Assembly: GCA_900766185.1 (NCBI GenBank)
Contig: CAAFUL010000011.1
Location: forward strand, 1-12,001
DNA from: an uncultured Johnsonella sp.
GTDB taxonomy: Bacteria; Bacillota; Clostridia; Lachnospirales; Lachnospiraceae
Length of the DNA: 12,001 nucleotides
Direction: 5' to 3'
Positions 5,096 to 11,866 of the stretch are shown here, in pieces. Both the position numbers and the translations under genes were made by a program. The notes under the pieces are model-generated. The model ran no database searches, was not told where the DNA came from, and saw nothing but the letters and a program-made list of their open reading frames with translations. Every line of letters begins with the position of its first letter. Within the stretch, counting starts at the first letter, position 1.

Positions 5096-5776
5096 ATGAA
5101 AAAGGCTATACTTACAAGAAAAGTTGGCATGACTCAGGTGTTTAATGAAGCCGGAGTGCTTGTACCGGTAACAGTACTTTCTGCAGGTCCTTGTGTGGTT
5201 ACACAGGTTAAGACCGAGGAAAATGACGGCTATCAGGCAGTACAGGTAGCTTATGGACAGATACGCACAAAATTGGTAAATAAGGCTAGAAAAGGTCATT
5301 TGGAAAAAGCAGGCATTGAAAAGTTGGTTGTTAAGAAGAATGAAGGCAAAAGAGAGTATTATCCGGTAGGAAGATTTGTAAGAGAGTTCAAGTTTGATAA
5401 TGCAAGCGAGTACTCAGTAAAGGATGAACTTAAGGCTGATATCTTTCAAGTAGGAGATAAGGTTGACGCAAGTGCAATATCAAAAGGTAAGGGATTCCAA
5501 GGTGCTATTAAAAGACACGGTCAGCACAGAGGACCTATGGCACACGGTTCAAAGTTCCATCGTCATCAAGGATCTAACGGTTCAACATCATCACCAAGCC
5601 GAGTATTTAAGGGCAAGGGAATGCCGGGACAGATGGGTGCAAAGAAGGTCAGCACATTGAATCTTGAAGTAGTGCAGGTAGATGTAGAGAAGAACTTAAT
5701 CTTAGTAAAAGGTGCAGTACCGGGTTCTAAGAAAGCATTAGTTACATTAAAAGAATCAGTGAAGGCTAAGGCCTAA
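5096..5776 (+). CDS. rplC: 50S ribosomal protein L3
   Basis: L3 is an early assembly protein of the 50S subunit; its central loop approaches the peptidyl transferase centre. The N-terminus MKKAILTRKVGMTQVFNEAG, the SKGKGFQGAIKRHG block (about 128-141), the GP-AHGSKFHRHQGSNG region and RVFKGKGMPGQMG (about 168-180) are diagnostic. At 226 residues it is about 15-17 longer than Bacillus or Escherichia coli L3 (about 209). The extra residues lie at about 72-92 (AGIEKLVVKKNEGKREYYPVG), between the KGH-motif and the RFVREF strand. The ATG at 5096 follows GGAGG by 7 bases. rplD follows after 25 bases. Confidence 0.97.
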   Translation: MKKAILTRKVGMTQVFNEAGVLVPVTVLSAGPCVVTQVKTEENDGYQAVQVAYGQIRTKLVNKARKGHLEKAGIEKLVVKKNEGKREYYPVGRFVREFKFDNASEYSVKDELKADIFQVGDKVDASAISKGKGFQGAIKRHGQHRGPMAHGSKFHRHQGSNGSTSSPSRVFKGKGMPGQMGAKKVSTLNLEVVQVDVEKNLILVKGAVPGSKKALVTLKESVKAKA

Positions 5777-5801
5777 TCTTTACAGAAAGGAGGATTGCAC
5801 A

Positions 5802-6422
5802 ATGGCTAAAGTATCTGTATACAATATTGAAGGTAAAGAAGTTGGAGATATAGAATTAAACGATGCTATATTCGGTGTTGAAGTAAATGAACATCTTGTA
5901 CATTTGGCAGTTGTAGCACAGCTTGCCAATAAAAGACAGGGTACACAAAAGGCAAAGACACGCTCTGAAGTGAGCGGAGGAGGCAGAAAGCCTTGGAAGC
6001 AAAAGGGAACAGGTCATGCAAGACAAGGTTCTATCCGTGCTCCACAGTGGAAAGGCGGTGGAGTAGTATTTGCTCCGACACCAAGAGATTATACAATTAA
6101 TCTTAATAAGAAAGAGAAGAGACTTGCACTTAAGTCAGCACTTAGCAGCAGAGTTAAGGAAAACAAATTTATAGTAGTAGATGATTTTGCTATGGATGAG
6201 ATCAAGACCAAGAAGATGCGTCAGACTCTTGATAACTTAAAGGTTTCAAAGGCATTGGTAGTAGCTTCCAACGGTGAGACCAACACAGTTCTTTCTGTAA
6301 GAAACTTAAGAGGAGTTAAGGCGGCTTCTCCTAATACTATAAATGTTTATGATATATTAAAGTACAATACAGTAGTTGCTTCTAAGGCAGCAGTGAATAC
6401 TATCGAGGAGGTATATGTATAA
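5802..6422 (+). CDS. rplD: 50S ribosomal protein L4
   Basis: L4 is a 50S assembly protein whose extended loop lines the peptide exit tunnel; in enterobacteria it also represses the S10 operon. The 206-residue product shows the loop sequence RQGTQKAKTRSEVSGGGRKP and then WKQKGTGHARQGSIRAPQWK (about 46-85), with the tunnel-facing residues of the family, and a C-terminal globular part ending VNTIEEVYV. Length is typical. AAAGGAGG (5786-5793) is 8 bases from the ATG. Its TAA overlaps the rplW ATG by one base (TAATG), which suggests translational coupling. It is the best candidate for feedback on the 4487-4721 leader, by analogy only. Confidence 0.97.
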   Translation: MAKVSVYNIEGKEVGDIELNDAIFGVEVNEHLVHLAVVAQLANKRQGTQKAKTRSEVSGGGRKPWKQKGTGHARQGSIRAPQWKGGGVVFAPTPRDYTINLNKKEKRLALKSALSSRVKENKFIVVDDFAMDEIKTKKMRQTLDNLKVSKALVVASNGETNTVLSVRNLRGVKAASPNTINVYDILKYNTVVASKAAVNTIEEVYV

Positions 6423-6721
6423 TGGCAAACATACAATACTATGATGTAATCCTAAAGCCGGTGATTACAGAAAAAAGCATGGCAGCTATGTCATCTAAGA
6501 AGTATACTTTCTTAGTACATCCGGAGTCTAACAAGACCATGATAAAGGAAGCTGTAGAAAAGATGTTCCCCGGAACCAAGGTTGAGAAAGTTAATACCAT
6601 GAACTTAGACGGTAAGACAAAAAGGCGTGGTATGACATTCGGTAAAACAGCTAAGAGAAAGAAAGCTATAGTAAAACTTAAAGAGGACAGCAAGGAAATA
6701 GAGTTGTTCCAAGGACTGTAG
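6422..6721 (+). CDS. rplW: 50S ribosomal protein L23
   Basis: L23 sits at the tunnel exit of the 50S subunit and is the docking point for trigger factor and the signal recognition particle. The 99-residue product has the family's opening YDVILKPVITEKSMAAM (about 6-22), the strand KKYTFLVHPESNKTMIKEAVEKMF (about 26-49) and the basic loop GKTKRRGMTFGKTAKRKKAIV (about 64-84) that binds 23S rRNA. Length is normal. The ATG overlaps the rplD stop by one base and its ribosome binding site GAGGAGG (6405-6411) lies inside rplD codons. Confidence 0.97.
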   Translation: MANIQYYDVILKPVITEKSMAAMSSKKYTFLVHPESNKTMIKEAVEKMFPGTKVEKVNTMNLDGKTKRRGMTFGKTAKRKKAIVKLKEDSKEIELFQGL

Positions 6722-6727
6722 TCTTTA

Positions 6728-6775
6728 ATGCAGAAGTAAATACCAGTCTGCATAAACTATACGGTTTGAAACCGT
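6728..6775 (+). other. Two consecutive hairpins upstream of rplB
   Basis: ATGCAGA (6728-6734) pairs with TCTGCAT (6747-6753) around a 12-base loop, and ACGGTTTGAAACCGT (6761-6775) is a perfect 15-base palindrome able to form a 6-bp hairpin. Both fit into the 75-base rplW-rplB gap, one of the longest in this operon segment. No T-run follows, so they are not obvious terminators. They end 8 bases before the rplB ribosome binding site (AAAGGAG, 6784-6790). Confidence 0.55.
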
Positions 6776-6796
6776 GATAAAGAAAAGGAGAACATA

Positions 6797-7642
6797 ATGG
6801 GAATTAAAAAGTATAAACCATATACTCCGTCCAGGCGTAATATGACAGGTTCAGACTTTGTAGAGATCACAAAGAGCAAGCCTGAAAAATCTTTAGTGGT
6901 TTCACTTAAGAAGAACGCAGGGCGTAATAATCAAGGAAAGATAACAGTTAGACATCGTGGCGGCGGTGCTAAGAGAAAATACAGAATTATAGATTTCAAG
7001 AGAAATTCAAAAGACGGAATACCTGCAAAGGTTTTATCAATAGAGTACGATCCCAACAGATCTGCAAATATAGCTCTTATAGCATATGCTGACGGAGTTA
7101 AGGCTTATATTATAGCACCTGAAGGTCTTAAGGTAGGCAATATCGTTAATAACGGTGAGCATGCAGAGGCTAAGGTAGGTAACTGCCTTCCGTTATCTGC
7201 TATACCTGTAGGTACACAGGTACATAATATAGAGCTTATCCCGGGTAAGGGCGGACAGCTCGTTCGTTCAGCAGGAAACTCAGCTCAGCTTATGGCTAAG
7301 GAAGGTAAGTATGCAACACTTCGTCTTCCTTCAACAGAGATGCGTATGGTTCCTATAGGCTGTAGAGCTACAATAGGAGTTGTAGGTAACGGAGAACATT
7401 CACTTATCAAGATCGGTAAGGCGGGTAGAAAGCGTCACATGGGTATCAGACCTACAGTTCGTGGTTCTGTTATGAACCCTAACGACCATCCACACGGTGG
7501 TGGTGAAGGTAAGACAGGTATAGGTCGTCCTGCACCATGTACTCCATGGGGCAAGCCTGCACTTGGACTTAAGACAAGAAATAAGAAGAAACATTCAAAT
7601 AAACTTATCGTAAGAAGAAGAGACGGTAAGGGAAGTAAATAA
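6797..7642 (+). CDS. rplB: 50S ribosomal protein L2
   Basis: L2 is a primary 23S rRNA binder needed for subunit association and peptidyl transferase assembly. The product has 281 residues, close to the usual 273-280. Seen: N-terminal KKYKPYTPSRRNMTGSDF, the OB-like rRNA-binding domain with TVRHRGGGAKRKYRIIDFKR (about 51-70), the SH3-like domain (SAGNSAQLMAKEGKYATLRLPS, about 158-179), and the C-terminal motif DHPHGGGEGKTGIGRP starting at about residue 230, which includes the conserved His corresponding to His229 of Escherichia coli, and the basic end HSNKLIVRRR. AAAGGAG lies 6 bases upstream of the ATG. rpsS follows after 11 bases. Confidence 0.98.
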   Translation: MGIKKYKPYTPSRRNMTGSDFVEITKSKPEKSLVVSLKKNAGRNNQGKITVRHRGGGAKRKYRIIDFKRNSKDGIPAKVLSIEYDPNRSANIALIAYADGVKAYIIAPEGLKVGNIVNNGEHAEAKVGNCLPLSAIPVGTQVHNIELIPGKGGQLVRSAGNSAQLMAKEGKYATLRLPSTEMRMVPIGCRATIGVVGNGEHSLIKIGKAGRKRHMGIRPTVRGSVMNPNDHPHGGGEGKTGIGRPAPCTPWGKPALGLKTRNKKKHSNKLIVRRRDGKGSK

Positions 7643-7653
7643 GGGGGAGACAG

Positions 7654-7932
7654 ATGTCACGTTCACTTAAAAAAGGACCATTCGCAGATGCGAGCTTACT
7701 TAAAAAGATTGATGAGTTGAACAAGTCAGGTCAGAAAAGTGTTATCAAGACTTGGTCTCGTCGTTCAACTATTTTCCCTAGCATGGTAGGGCATACCATG
7801 GCGGTACATGACGGAAGAAAGCATATTCCTGTATATGTTACAGAGGATATGGTAGGACATAAATTAGGCGAATTTGTAGCTACCAGAACATATAGGGGCC
7901 ACAAATCAGATGACAAGAAGGCATCAAGATAA
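7654..7932 (+). CDS. rpsS: 30S ribosomal protein S19
   Basis: S19 forms part of the 30S head, binds 16S rRNA with S13 and contacts the A-site finger of the large subunit. The 92-residue product has the invariant start MSRSLKKGPF, the central IKTWSRRSTIFPSMVGHTMAVHDGRKHIPVYVTEDMVGHKLGEF region in family order (about 34-77), and the end FVATRTYRGHKSDDKK. Length is exact for the family. A GGGGGAG ribosome binding site precedes the ATG, directly after the rplB stop. Confidence 0.97.
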   Translation: MSRSLKKGPFADASLLKKIDELNKSGQKSVIKTWSRRSTIFPSMVGHTMAVHDGRKHIPVYVTEDMVGHKLGEFVATRTYRGHKSDDKKASR

Positions 7933-7961
7933 TAAGAAAGGTTTGAAAGGAGGTTTCACTC

Positions 7962-8351
7962 ATGGCAAAGGGTCATAGATCCCAAATTAAAAGAGAAAGA
8001 AATGCAGTAAAGGATAAGAGACCATCAGCAAAGCTTTCTTATGCGAGAGTATCTGTTCAGAAGGCATGTTTTGTATTGGATGCTATAAGAGGTAAGAGTG
8101 TTGAACAAGCGCTCGGTATACTTATGTATAATCCCAGATATGCTTCAAGTCTTATCGAAAAACTGCTAAAGTCAGCTATAGCAAATGCTGAGAACAATAA
8201 CAATTTGGCAGCGGACAATCTTTACATAGCGGAGTGCTATGCAGGAACAGGTCCTATAATGAAGAGAGTAAAACCAAGAGCACAGGGTAGAGCATATCGT
8301 ATAGAAAAGAGAATGAGCCACATAACTATAGTGCTTGACGAAAGAAAATAA
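7962..8351 (+). CDS. rplV: 50S ribosomal protein L22
   Basis: L22 binds all 23S rRNA domains and its beta-hairpin lines the exit tunnel near the macrolide site. The 129-residue product has KLSYARVSVQKACFVLDAIRGKSVEQALGIL (about 24-54), SSLIEKLLKSAIANAENNNNL, and the hairpin with GPIMKRVKPRAQGRAYRIEKRMSHITIVL (about 97-125), ending DERK. The start carries about 10 more basic residues than the shortest homologues (MAKGHRSQIKRERNA), as in other Clostridia. AAAGGAGG lies upstream of the ATG. The rpsC ribosome binding site overlaps its stop codon. Confidence 0.97.
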   Translation: MAKGHRSQIKRERNAVKDKRPSAKLSYARVSVQKACFVLDAIRGKSVEQALGILMYNPRYASSLIEKLLKSAIANAENNNNLAADNLYIAECYAGTGPIMKRVKPRAQGRAYRIEKRMSHITIVLDERK

Positions 8352-8363
8352 GGAGGCAAGTTA

Positions 8364-9020
8364 ATGGGACAGAAAGTTAATCCACACGGCTTAAGAGTCG
8401 GTGTAATCAAAGACTGGGGTTCTAGATGGTACGCTGAAGCTGATTTTGCTGATTATTTAGTTGAGGACTATAAGATCAGGAAATTCTTAAAGAAGAGATT
8501 ATACAGCGCAGGAATATCAAATATAGAGATAGAGCGTTCACCTGAAATAGTTAAGATTATCATCCACACTGCAAAGCCGGGATTTGTTATAGGTAAGCAG
8601 GGAGCTGAGATAGAGAAATTAAAATTAGAAATAGCAAAGCTTACCACAAAGAAGGTACTTGTAGATATTAAAGAAATTAAGAGACCTGACAGAGATGCTC
8701 AGTTAGTAGCGGAGTCTATAGCTGCACAGCTTGAAAGTCGTATTTCATTCCGTAGAGCTATGAAGTCTACTATGAGCAGAAGTATGAAGGCAGGAGTATT
8801 GGGAATCAAGGCAAGCTGCTCAGGAAGACTCGGAGGTGCCGACATGGCTCGTACAGAGTTCTATTCTGAAGGAACTATACCGCTACAGACCTTGCGTGCA
8901 GATATAGAGTACGGATTTGCGGAAGCAGATACGACCTATGGCAAGGTAGGTGTTAAGGTATGGATATATATCGGAGAAGTTCTTCCTACTAAAGCAAACA
9001 AGGAAGGGAGTGAGAGATAA
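8364..9020 (+). CDS. rpsC: 30S ribosomal protein S3
   Basis: S3 lies at the mRNA entry channel of the 30S subunit and contributes to mRNA helicase activity. The 218-residue product shows MGQKVNPHGLRVGVIKDWGSRWYA, a KH domain with the GxxG loop GKQG at 77-80, and the C-terminal S3 domain (SFRRAMKSTMSRSMKAGVLGIK and CSGRLGGADMARTE-YSEGTIPLQTLRADIEYG). AGGAGG at 8351-8356 overlaps the rplV stop. Length is typical. The TAA is two bases before the rplP ATG, so the rplP ribosome binding site (GAAGGGAG) lies within the last rpsC codons. Confidence 0.97.
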   Translation: MGQKVNPHGLRVGVIKDWGSRWYAEADFADYLVEDYKIRKFLKKRLYSAGISNIEIERSPEIVKIIIHTAKPGFVIGKQGAEIEKLKLEIAKLTTKKVLVDIKEIKRPDRDAQLVAESIAAQLESRISFRRAMKSTMSRSMKAGVLGIKASCSGRLGGADMARTEFYSEGTIPLQTLRADIEYGFAEADTTYGKVGVKVWIYIGEVLPTKANKEGSER

Positions 9021-9022
9021 TT

Positions 9023-9460
9023 ATGTTAATGCCTAAAAGAGTTAAGCGTAGAAAACAATTCCGTGGTTCAATGGCCGGTAAGGCTTTAAGAGGTAATGTT
9101 ATCTCACACGGAGAGTTTGGTTTAGTTGCACAAGATCCATGTTGGATCAAATCAAATCAAATAGAGGCTGCCCGTGTTGCTATGACTCGTTATATCAAGC
9201 GTGGCGGTAAAGTATGGATAAAGATATTTCCGGACAAGCCGGTTACAGCAAAGCCGGCAGAGACTCGTATGGGTTCCGGTAAAGGATCTACAGAATATTG
9301 GGTAGCAGTAGTAAAACCGGGTAGAGTTATGTTTGAGATAGCGGGAGTACCTGAAGAAGTGGCTAGAGAAGCTCTTCGTCTTGCAATGCACAAACTGCCT
9401 TGCAGATGTAAGATTGCATCTAAAGCAGATTTAGAAGGTGGTGAGAGAAGTGAAAACTAA
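9023..9460 (+). CDS. rplP: 50S ribosomal protein L16
   Basis: L16 binds near the tRNA elbow and organises the A site and the base of the central protuberance. The 145-residue product opens MLMPKRVKRRKQFRG, normal for the family, and contains GEFGLVAQDPCWIKSNQIEAARVAMTRYIKRGGKVWI (about 31-67), ETRMGSGKGSTEYWVAVVKPGRVMFEI (about 80-106) and HKLPCRCKI (about 127-135), the family C-terminal signature. Translation is probably coupled to rpsC (2-base gap). Its last 11 bases overlap the start of rpmC. Confidence 0.97.
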   Translation: MLMPKRVKRRKQFRGSMAGKALRGNVISHGEFGLVAQDPCWIKSNQIEAARVAMTRYIKRGGKVWIKIFPDKPVTAKPAETRMGSGKGSTEYWVAVVKPGRVMFEIAGVPEEVAREALRLAMHKLPCRCKIASKADLEGGERSEN

Positions 9461-9656
9461 TAAGTATGTTAATGAATTAAGGGCTAAGAGCAATCAAGAG
9501 TTAAAAGAAGAATTAGTTTCCGCTAAAAAGGAACTTTTCAATTTAAGATTCCAAAACGCAACCAGTCAGTTAGACAACACTTCTAGAATTGCAGAGGTTC
9601 GTAAGAACATAGCAAGAATACAGACTATTATAACTGAGAATTCTAAGCTTAGCTAA
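9450..9656 (+). CDS. rpmC: 50S ribosomal protein L29 (GTG start)
   Basis: L29 is a small helical-hairpin protein near the tunnel exit beside L23. I start it at the GTG at 9450, giving 68 residues beginning (M)KTNKYVNELRAKSNQELKEEL, which matches the family length and N-terminus; in-frame GTGs at 9438 and 9441 would add unneeded residues. AAGGTGG (9435-9441) is 8 bases before 9450. The two helices are at about 8-35 and 40-63, with KKELFNLRFQNATSQLDN and RIAEVRKNIARIQT as diagnostic pieces. The gene overlaps rplP by 11 bases in another frame, so coupling is likely. rpsQ follows after 18 bases. Confidence 0.93.
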   Translation: MKTNKYVNELRAKSNQELKEELVSAKKELFNLRFQNATSQLDNTSRIAEVRKNIARIQTIITENSKLS

Positions 9657-9674
9657 GTCGAAAGGAGATAAACC

Positions 9675-9932
9675 GTGGAAAAGAGAAATCTTAGAAAAAC
9701 GCGTATCGGTAAGGTTGTCAGCAACAAGATGGATAAGACCATTACAGTAGCGATCGAAGATCATGTAAAGCATCCTTTATATGGCAAGATCGTGAAGAAG
9801 ACTGTTAAGTTCAAGGCTCATGATGAGAATAATGCTTGCGGCGAAGGCGATACAGTAAAGATTATGGAAACTAGACCTCTGTCTAAGGACAAGAGATGGA
9901 GATTGGTAGAAATCATAGAAAAAGCTAAATAA
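9675..9932 (+). CDS. rpsQ: 30S ribosomal protein S17 (GTG start)
   Basis: S17 is a primary 16S rRNA binder of the 30S body with an OB fold. The 85-residue product starts at GTG (9675), preceded by AAAGGAG (9661-9667), and reads RNLRKTRIGKVVSNKMDKTITVAIEDHVKHPLYGKIVKKT, then KFKAHDENNACGEGDTVKIMETRPLSKDKRWRLVEI in family order. The KxxGxVVSxKMDKT motif and the TRPLSK-KRWRLVE block are diagnostic. Length is normal. Confidence 0.96.
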   Translation: MEKRNLRKTRIGKVVSNKMDKTITVAIEDHVKHPLYGKIVKKTVKFKAHDENNACGEGDTVKIMETRPLSKDKRWRLVEIIEKAK

Positions 9933-9953
9933 GACAAGGAAGGAGTACTTGGC

Positions 9954-10322
9954 ATGATTCAGCAAGAAACACGACTTAGAGTAGCTGATAACACAGGTGC
10001 TAAAGAGCTGCTTTGTATCCGTGTTATGGGCGGTTCCACCAGAAGATATGCCCATATCGGCGATGTAATCGTTGCTACCGTCAAAGATGCAACACCGGGC
10101 GGCGTTGTAAAAAAAGGCGATGTGGTAAAGGCAGTTGTAGTGCGTACTGTTAATAGTACCCGTCGTAGAGACGGTTCATATATAAGATTTGATGAAAATG
10201 CAGCAGTAATAATTAAGGAAGATAAAACTCCAAGGGGAACCCGTATCTTTGGACCGGTAGCAAGAGAACTTCGTGAGAAACAATTTATGAAGATAGTATC
10301 ACTTGCTCCGGAAGTATTATAA
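9954..10322 (+). CDS. rplN: 50S ribosomal protein L14
   Basis: L14 lies at the subunit interface and forms bridges to 16S rRNA; it is also where RsfS-type silencing factors bind. The 122-residue product is the universal length and has MIQQETRLRVADNTGAKELLCIRVMGG, DVIVATVKDATPGGVVKKGDVVKAVVVRT (about 38-66), RRDGSYIRFDENAAVIIKEDKTPRGTRIFGPVARELRE and the end FMKIVSLAPEVL. GAAGGAG precedes the ATG. The AAGGAGG of rplX (10321-10327) starts on the rplN stop codon. Confidence 0.98.
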   Translation: MIQQETRLRVADNTGAKELLCIRVMGGSTRRYAHIGDVIVATVKDATPGGVVKKGDVVKAVVVRTVNSTRRRDGSYIRFDENAAVIIKEDKTPRGTRIFGPVARELREKQFMKIVSLAPEVL

Positions 10323-10335
10323 GGAGGTAGCTGCT

Positions 10336-10641
10336 GTGCGTAAGATAAAAAAGGATGATTTAGTACAAATCATAACAGGTAAAGACAGAGGTAAAACAGG
10401 TAAAGTCTTAAGTGTAGACACAAAGAAGAACACTGTTATAGTAGAAGGCTGCAATATGCACACAAAACATGCTAAACCTAGCAGAACCAACCAGAGTGGA
10501 GGTATCTTACATCAGGAGTCTCCTCTTGATATCTCAAATGTAATGCTTATGTCAGACGGAAAGCCTACAAGAGTTGGATTTGAAATAAGAGACGGCAAAA
10601 AAGTGCGTGTAGCAAAGAAGACAGGTAAGGTAATCGACTAA
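10336..10641 (+). CDS. rplX: 50S ribosomal protein L24 (GTG start)
   Basis: L24 initiates 50S assembly at the 5' end of 23S rRNA. I start it at GTG 10336, 8 bases after AAGGAGG (10321-10327), which gives 101 residues beginning (M)RKIKKDDLVQIITGKDRGK; an in-frame ATG at 10303 would lie inside rplN and lacks a suitable site. A KOW motif occupies about residues 6-33 (DDLVQIITGKDRGKTGKVL), followed by VIVEGCNMHTKHAKPS and SGGILHQESPLDISNVML. Length is normal. rplE follows after 20 bases. Confidence 0.95.
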   Translation: MRKIKKDDLVQIITGKDRGKTGKVLSVDTKKNTVIVEGCNMHTKHAKPSRTNQSGGILHQESPLDISNVMLMSDGKPTRVGFEIRDGKKVRVAKKTGKVID

Positions 10642-10661
10642 TCGGAAAGGAGGACAATAAG

Positions 10662-11201
10662 TTGGCAAGATTAAGAGAATTGTATGAGAATGAAATCGTT
10701 GGAAAGATGACAGAGAAATTCGCTTATAAGAATCGTATGCAGGTGCCAAAGCTTGATAAGGTAGTTATTAACATGGCTATAGGAGAAGCTAAGGACAATG
10801 TAAAAATACTTGATTCTGCTGTAAGAGACTTAGAGATTATCTCCGGACAGAAGGCGGTTATCACTAAGTCTAAGAAATCAATTGCGAACTTCAAGTTAAG
10901 AGAAGGTATGCCTATAGGCTGCAAAGTTACTTTAAGAGGCGAGAAGATGTATGAGTTTGTTGACCGTCTTATCAATCTTGCTCTTCCCAGAGTAAGGGAC
11001 TTTAGAGGAGTTAATCCTAATGCATTTGACGGAAGAGGTAATTATGCACTTGGTATCAAGGAACAACTCATATTCCCTGAGATTGAGTATGATAAGGTGG
11101 ACAAGGTTCGTGGTATGGATATAATATTTGTAACCACAGCTAACACTGACGAAGAAGCTCGTGAACTTTTGACACATTTTAATATGCCATTTTTCAAATA
11201 A
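10662..11201 (+). CDS. rplE: 50S ribosomal protein L5 (TTG start)
   Basis: L5 binds 5S rRNA and contacts the P-site tRNA from the central protuberance. The 179-residue product uses a TTG start at 10662, 8 bases after AAAGGAGG (10646-10653); from there it reads (M)ARLRELYENEIVGKMTEKF, as the family does, and the next ATG would remove conserved residues. Seen: QVPKLDKVVINMAIGEAKDN, the ITGQ-type region (SGQKAVITKSKKSIANFKLREGMPIGCKVTLRG, about 61-93), RVRDFRGVNPNAFDGRGNYALGIKEQLIFPEI and the end NTDEEARELLTHFNMPF. Length is exact for the family. Confidence 0.97.
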   Translation: MARLRELYENEIVGKMTEKFAYKNRMQVPKLDKVVINMAIGEAKDNVKILDSAVRDLEIISGQKAVITKSKKSIANFKLREGMPIGCKVTLRGEKMYEFVDRLINLALPRVRDFRGVNPNAFDGRGNYALGIKEQLIFPEIEYDKVDKVRGMDIIFVTTANTDEEARELLTHFNMPFFK

Positions 11202-11218
11202 TTTAGGAGGTAAATACA

Positions 11219-11404
11219 ATGGCAAAGACTTCAATGAAGATCAAGCAAGCGCGTCCGGCAAAGTTTTCTACAAGGAGCTATAACAGATGCAGAATCTGCG
11301 GTCGTCCTCATGCTTATCTGAGAAAGTATGGTATTTGTAGAATTTGCTTCCGTGAGTTAGCATATAAAGGTCAAATACCGGGTGTAAAGAAAGCATCTTG
11401 GTAA
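11219..11404 (+). CDS. rpsN: 30S ribosomal protein S14, zinc-binding short form
   Basis: S14 is a late-assembling 30S head protein. The 61-residue product is the short type Z form used by most Firmicutes, rather than the ~100-residue zinc-free form. It carries two CxxC pairs at residues 24/27 and 40/43 (CRICGRPHAYLRKYGICRIC), which bind one zinc ion, then FRELAYKGQIPGVKKASW, the invariant C-terminus. AGGAGG precedes the ATG. The neighbours rplE and rpsH are as expected for the spc operon. Zinc dependence follows from the family, not from data here. Confidence 0.97.
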   Translation: MAKTSMKIKQARPAKFSTRSYNRCRICGRPHAYLRKYGICRICFRELAYKGQIPGVKKASW

Positions 11405-11464
11405 GCGAAAAGCTTAAGCAGGATATAATAATAAACTGATGAATTAATAAGGAGGCAACCTTTC

Positions 11465-11866
11465 ATGACAATGAGCGATCCAATTGCAGATATGCTTACA
11501 AGAATAAGAAATGCAAATACTGCAAAGCATGATACAGTTGATATACCTTCTTCCAAGATGAAAGTAGCTATAGCCGACATACTTTTGGATGAGGGATATA
11601 TAAAGAAATATGAACTCGTTGATAACGGTAACTTTAAGGATATAAGAGTAACATTAAAGTACGGTGCTGATAAGAAGGAAAAGATCATATCAGGAATCAA
11701 GAGAATATCAAAACCCGGATTAAGAATATATGCAAACCACGAAGACCTTCCAAAGGTACTTGGCGGACTCGGAATTGCAATAATATCAACCAATCAGGGT
11801 GTAGTAACAGACAGCAAGGCTCGTAAACTGGGCATAGGCGGCGAAGTATTGGCATTTGTGTGGTAG
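11465..11866 (+). CDS. rpsH: 30S ribosomal protein S8
   Basis: S8 is a central-domain 16S rRNA binder, and in Escherichia coli the repressor of the spc operon. The 133-residue product begins MTMSDPIADMLTRIRNAN. I use the ATG at 11465 rather than 11471 because AAGGAGG (11449-11455) is 9 bases from the first and 15 from the second. Typical blocks are DTVDIPSSKMKVAIADILLDEGYI (about 25-48), SKPGLRIYANHEDLPKVLGGLGIAIISTNQGV and RKLGIGGEVLAFVW at the end. Length is normal. Its TAG stop is followed immediately by a repetitive element in place of the expected nearby rplF. Confidence 0.97.
   Translation: MTMSDPIADMLTRIRNANTAKHDTVDIPSSKMKVAIADILLDEGYIKKYELVDNGNFKDIRVTLKYGADKKEKIISGIKRISKPGLRIYANHEDLPKVLGGLGIAIISTNQGVVTDSKARKLGIGGEVLAFVW

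Noticed and set aside
4928..5299. 123-codon open frame on the minus strand over rpsJ-rplC
   Set aside because: Antisense to two conserved ribosomal genes, without a convincing start signal or family motif.
9777..10055. 92-codon minus-strand frame over rpsQ-rplN
   Set aside because: Shadow of conserved ribosomal genes; low-complexity translation.
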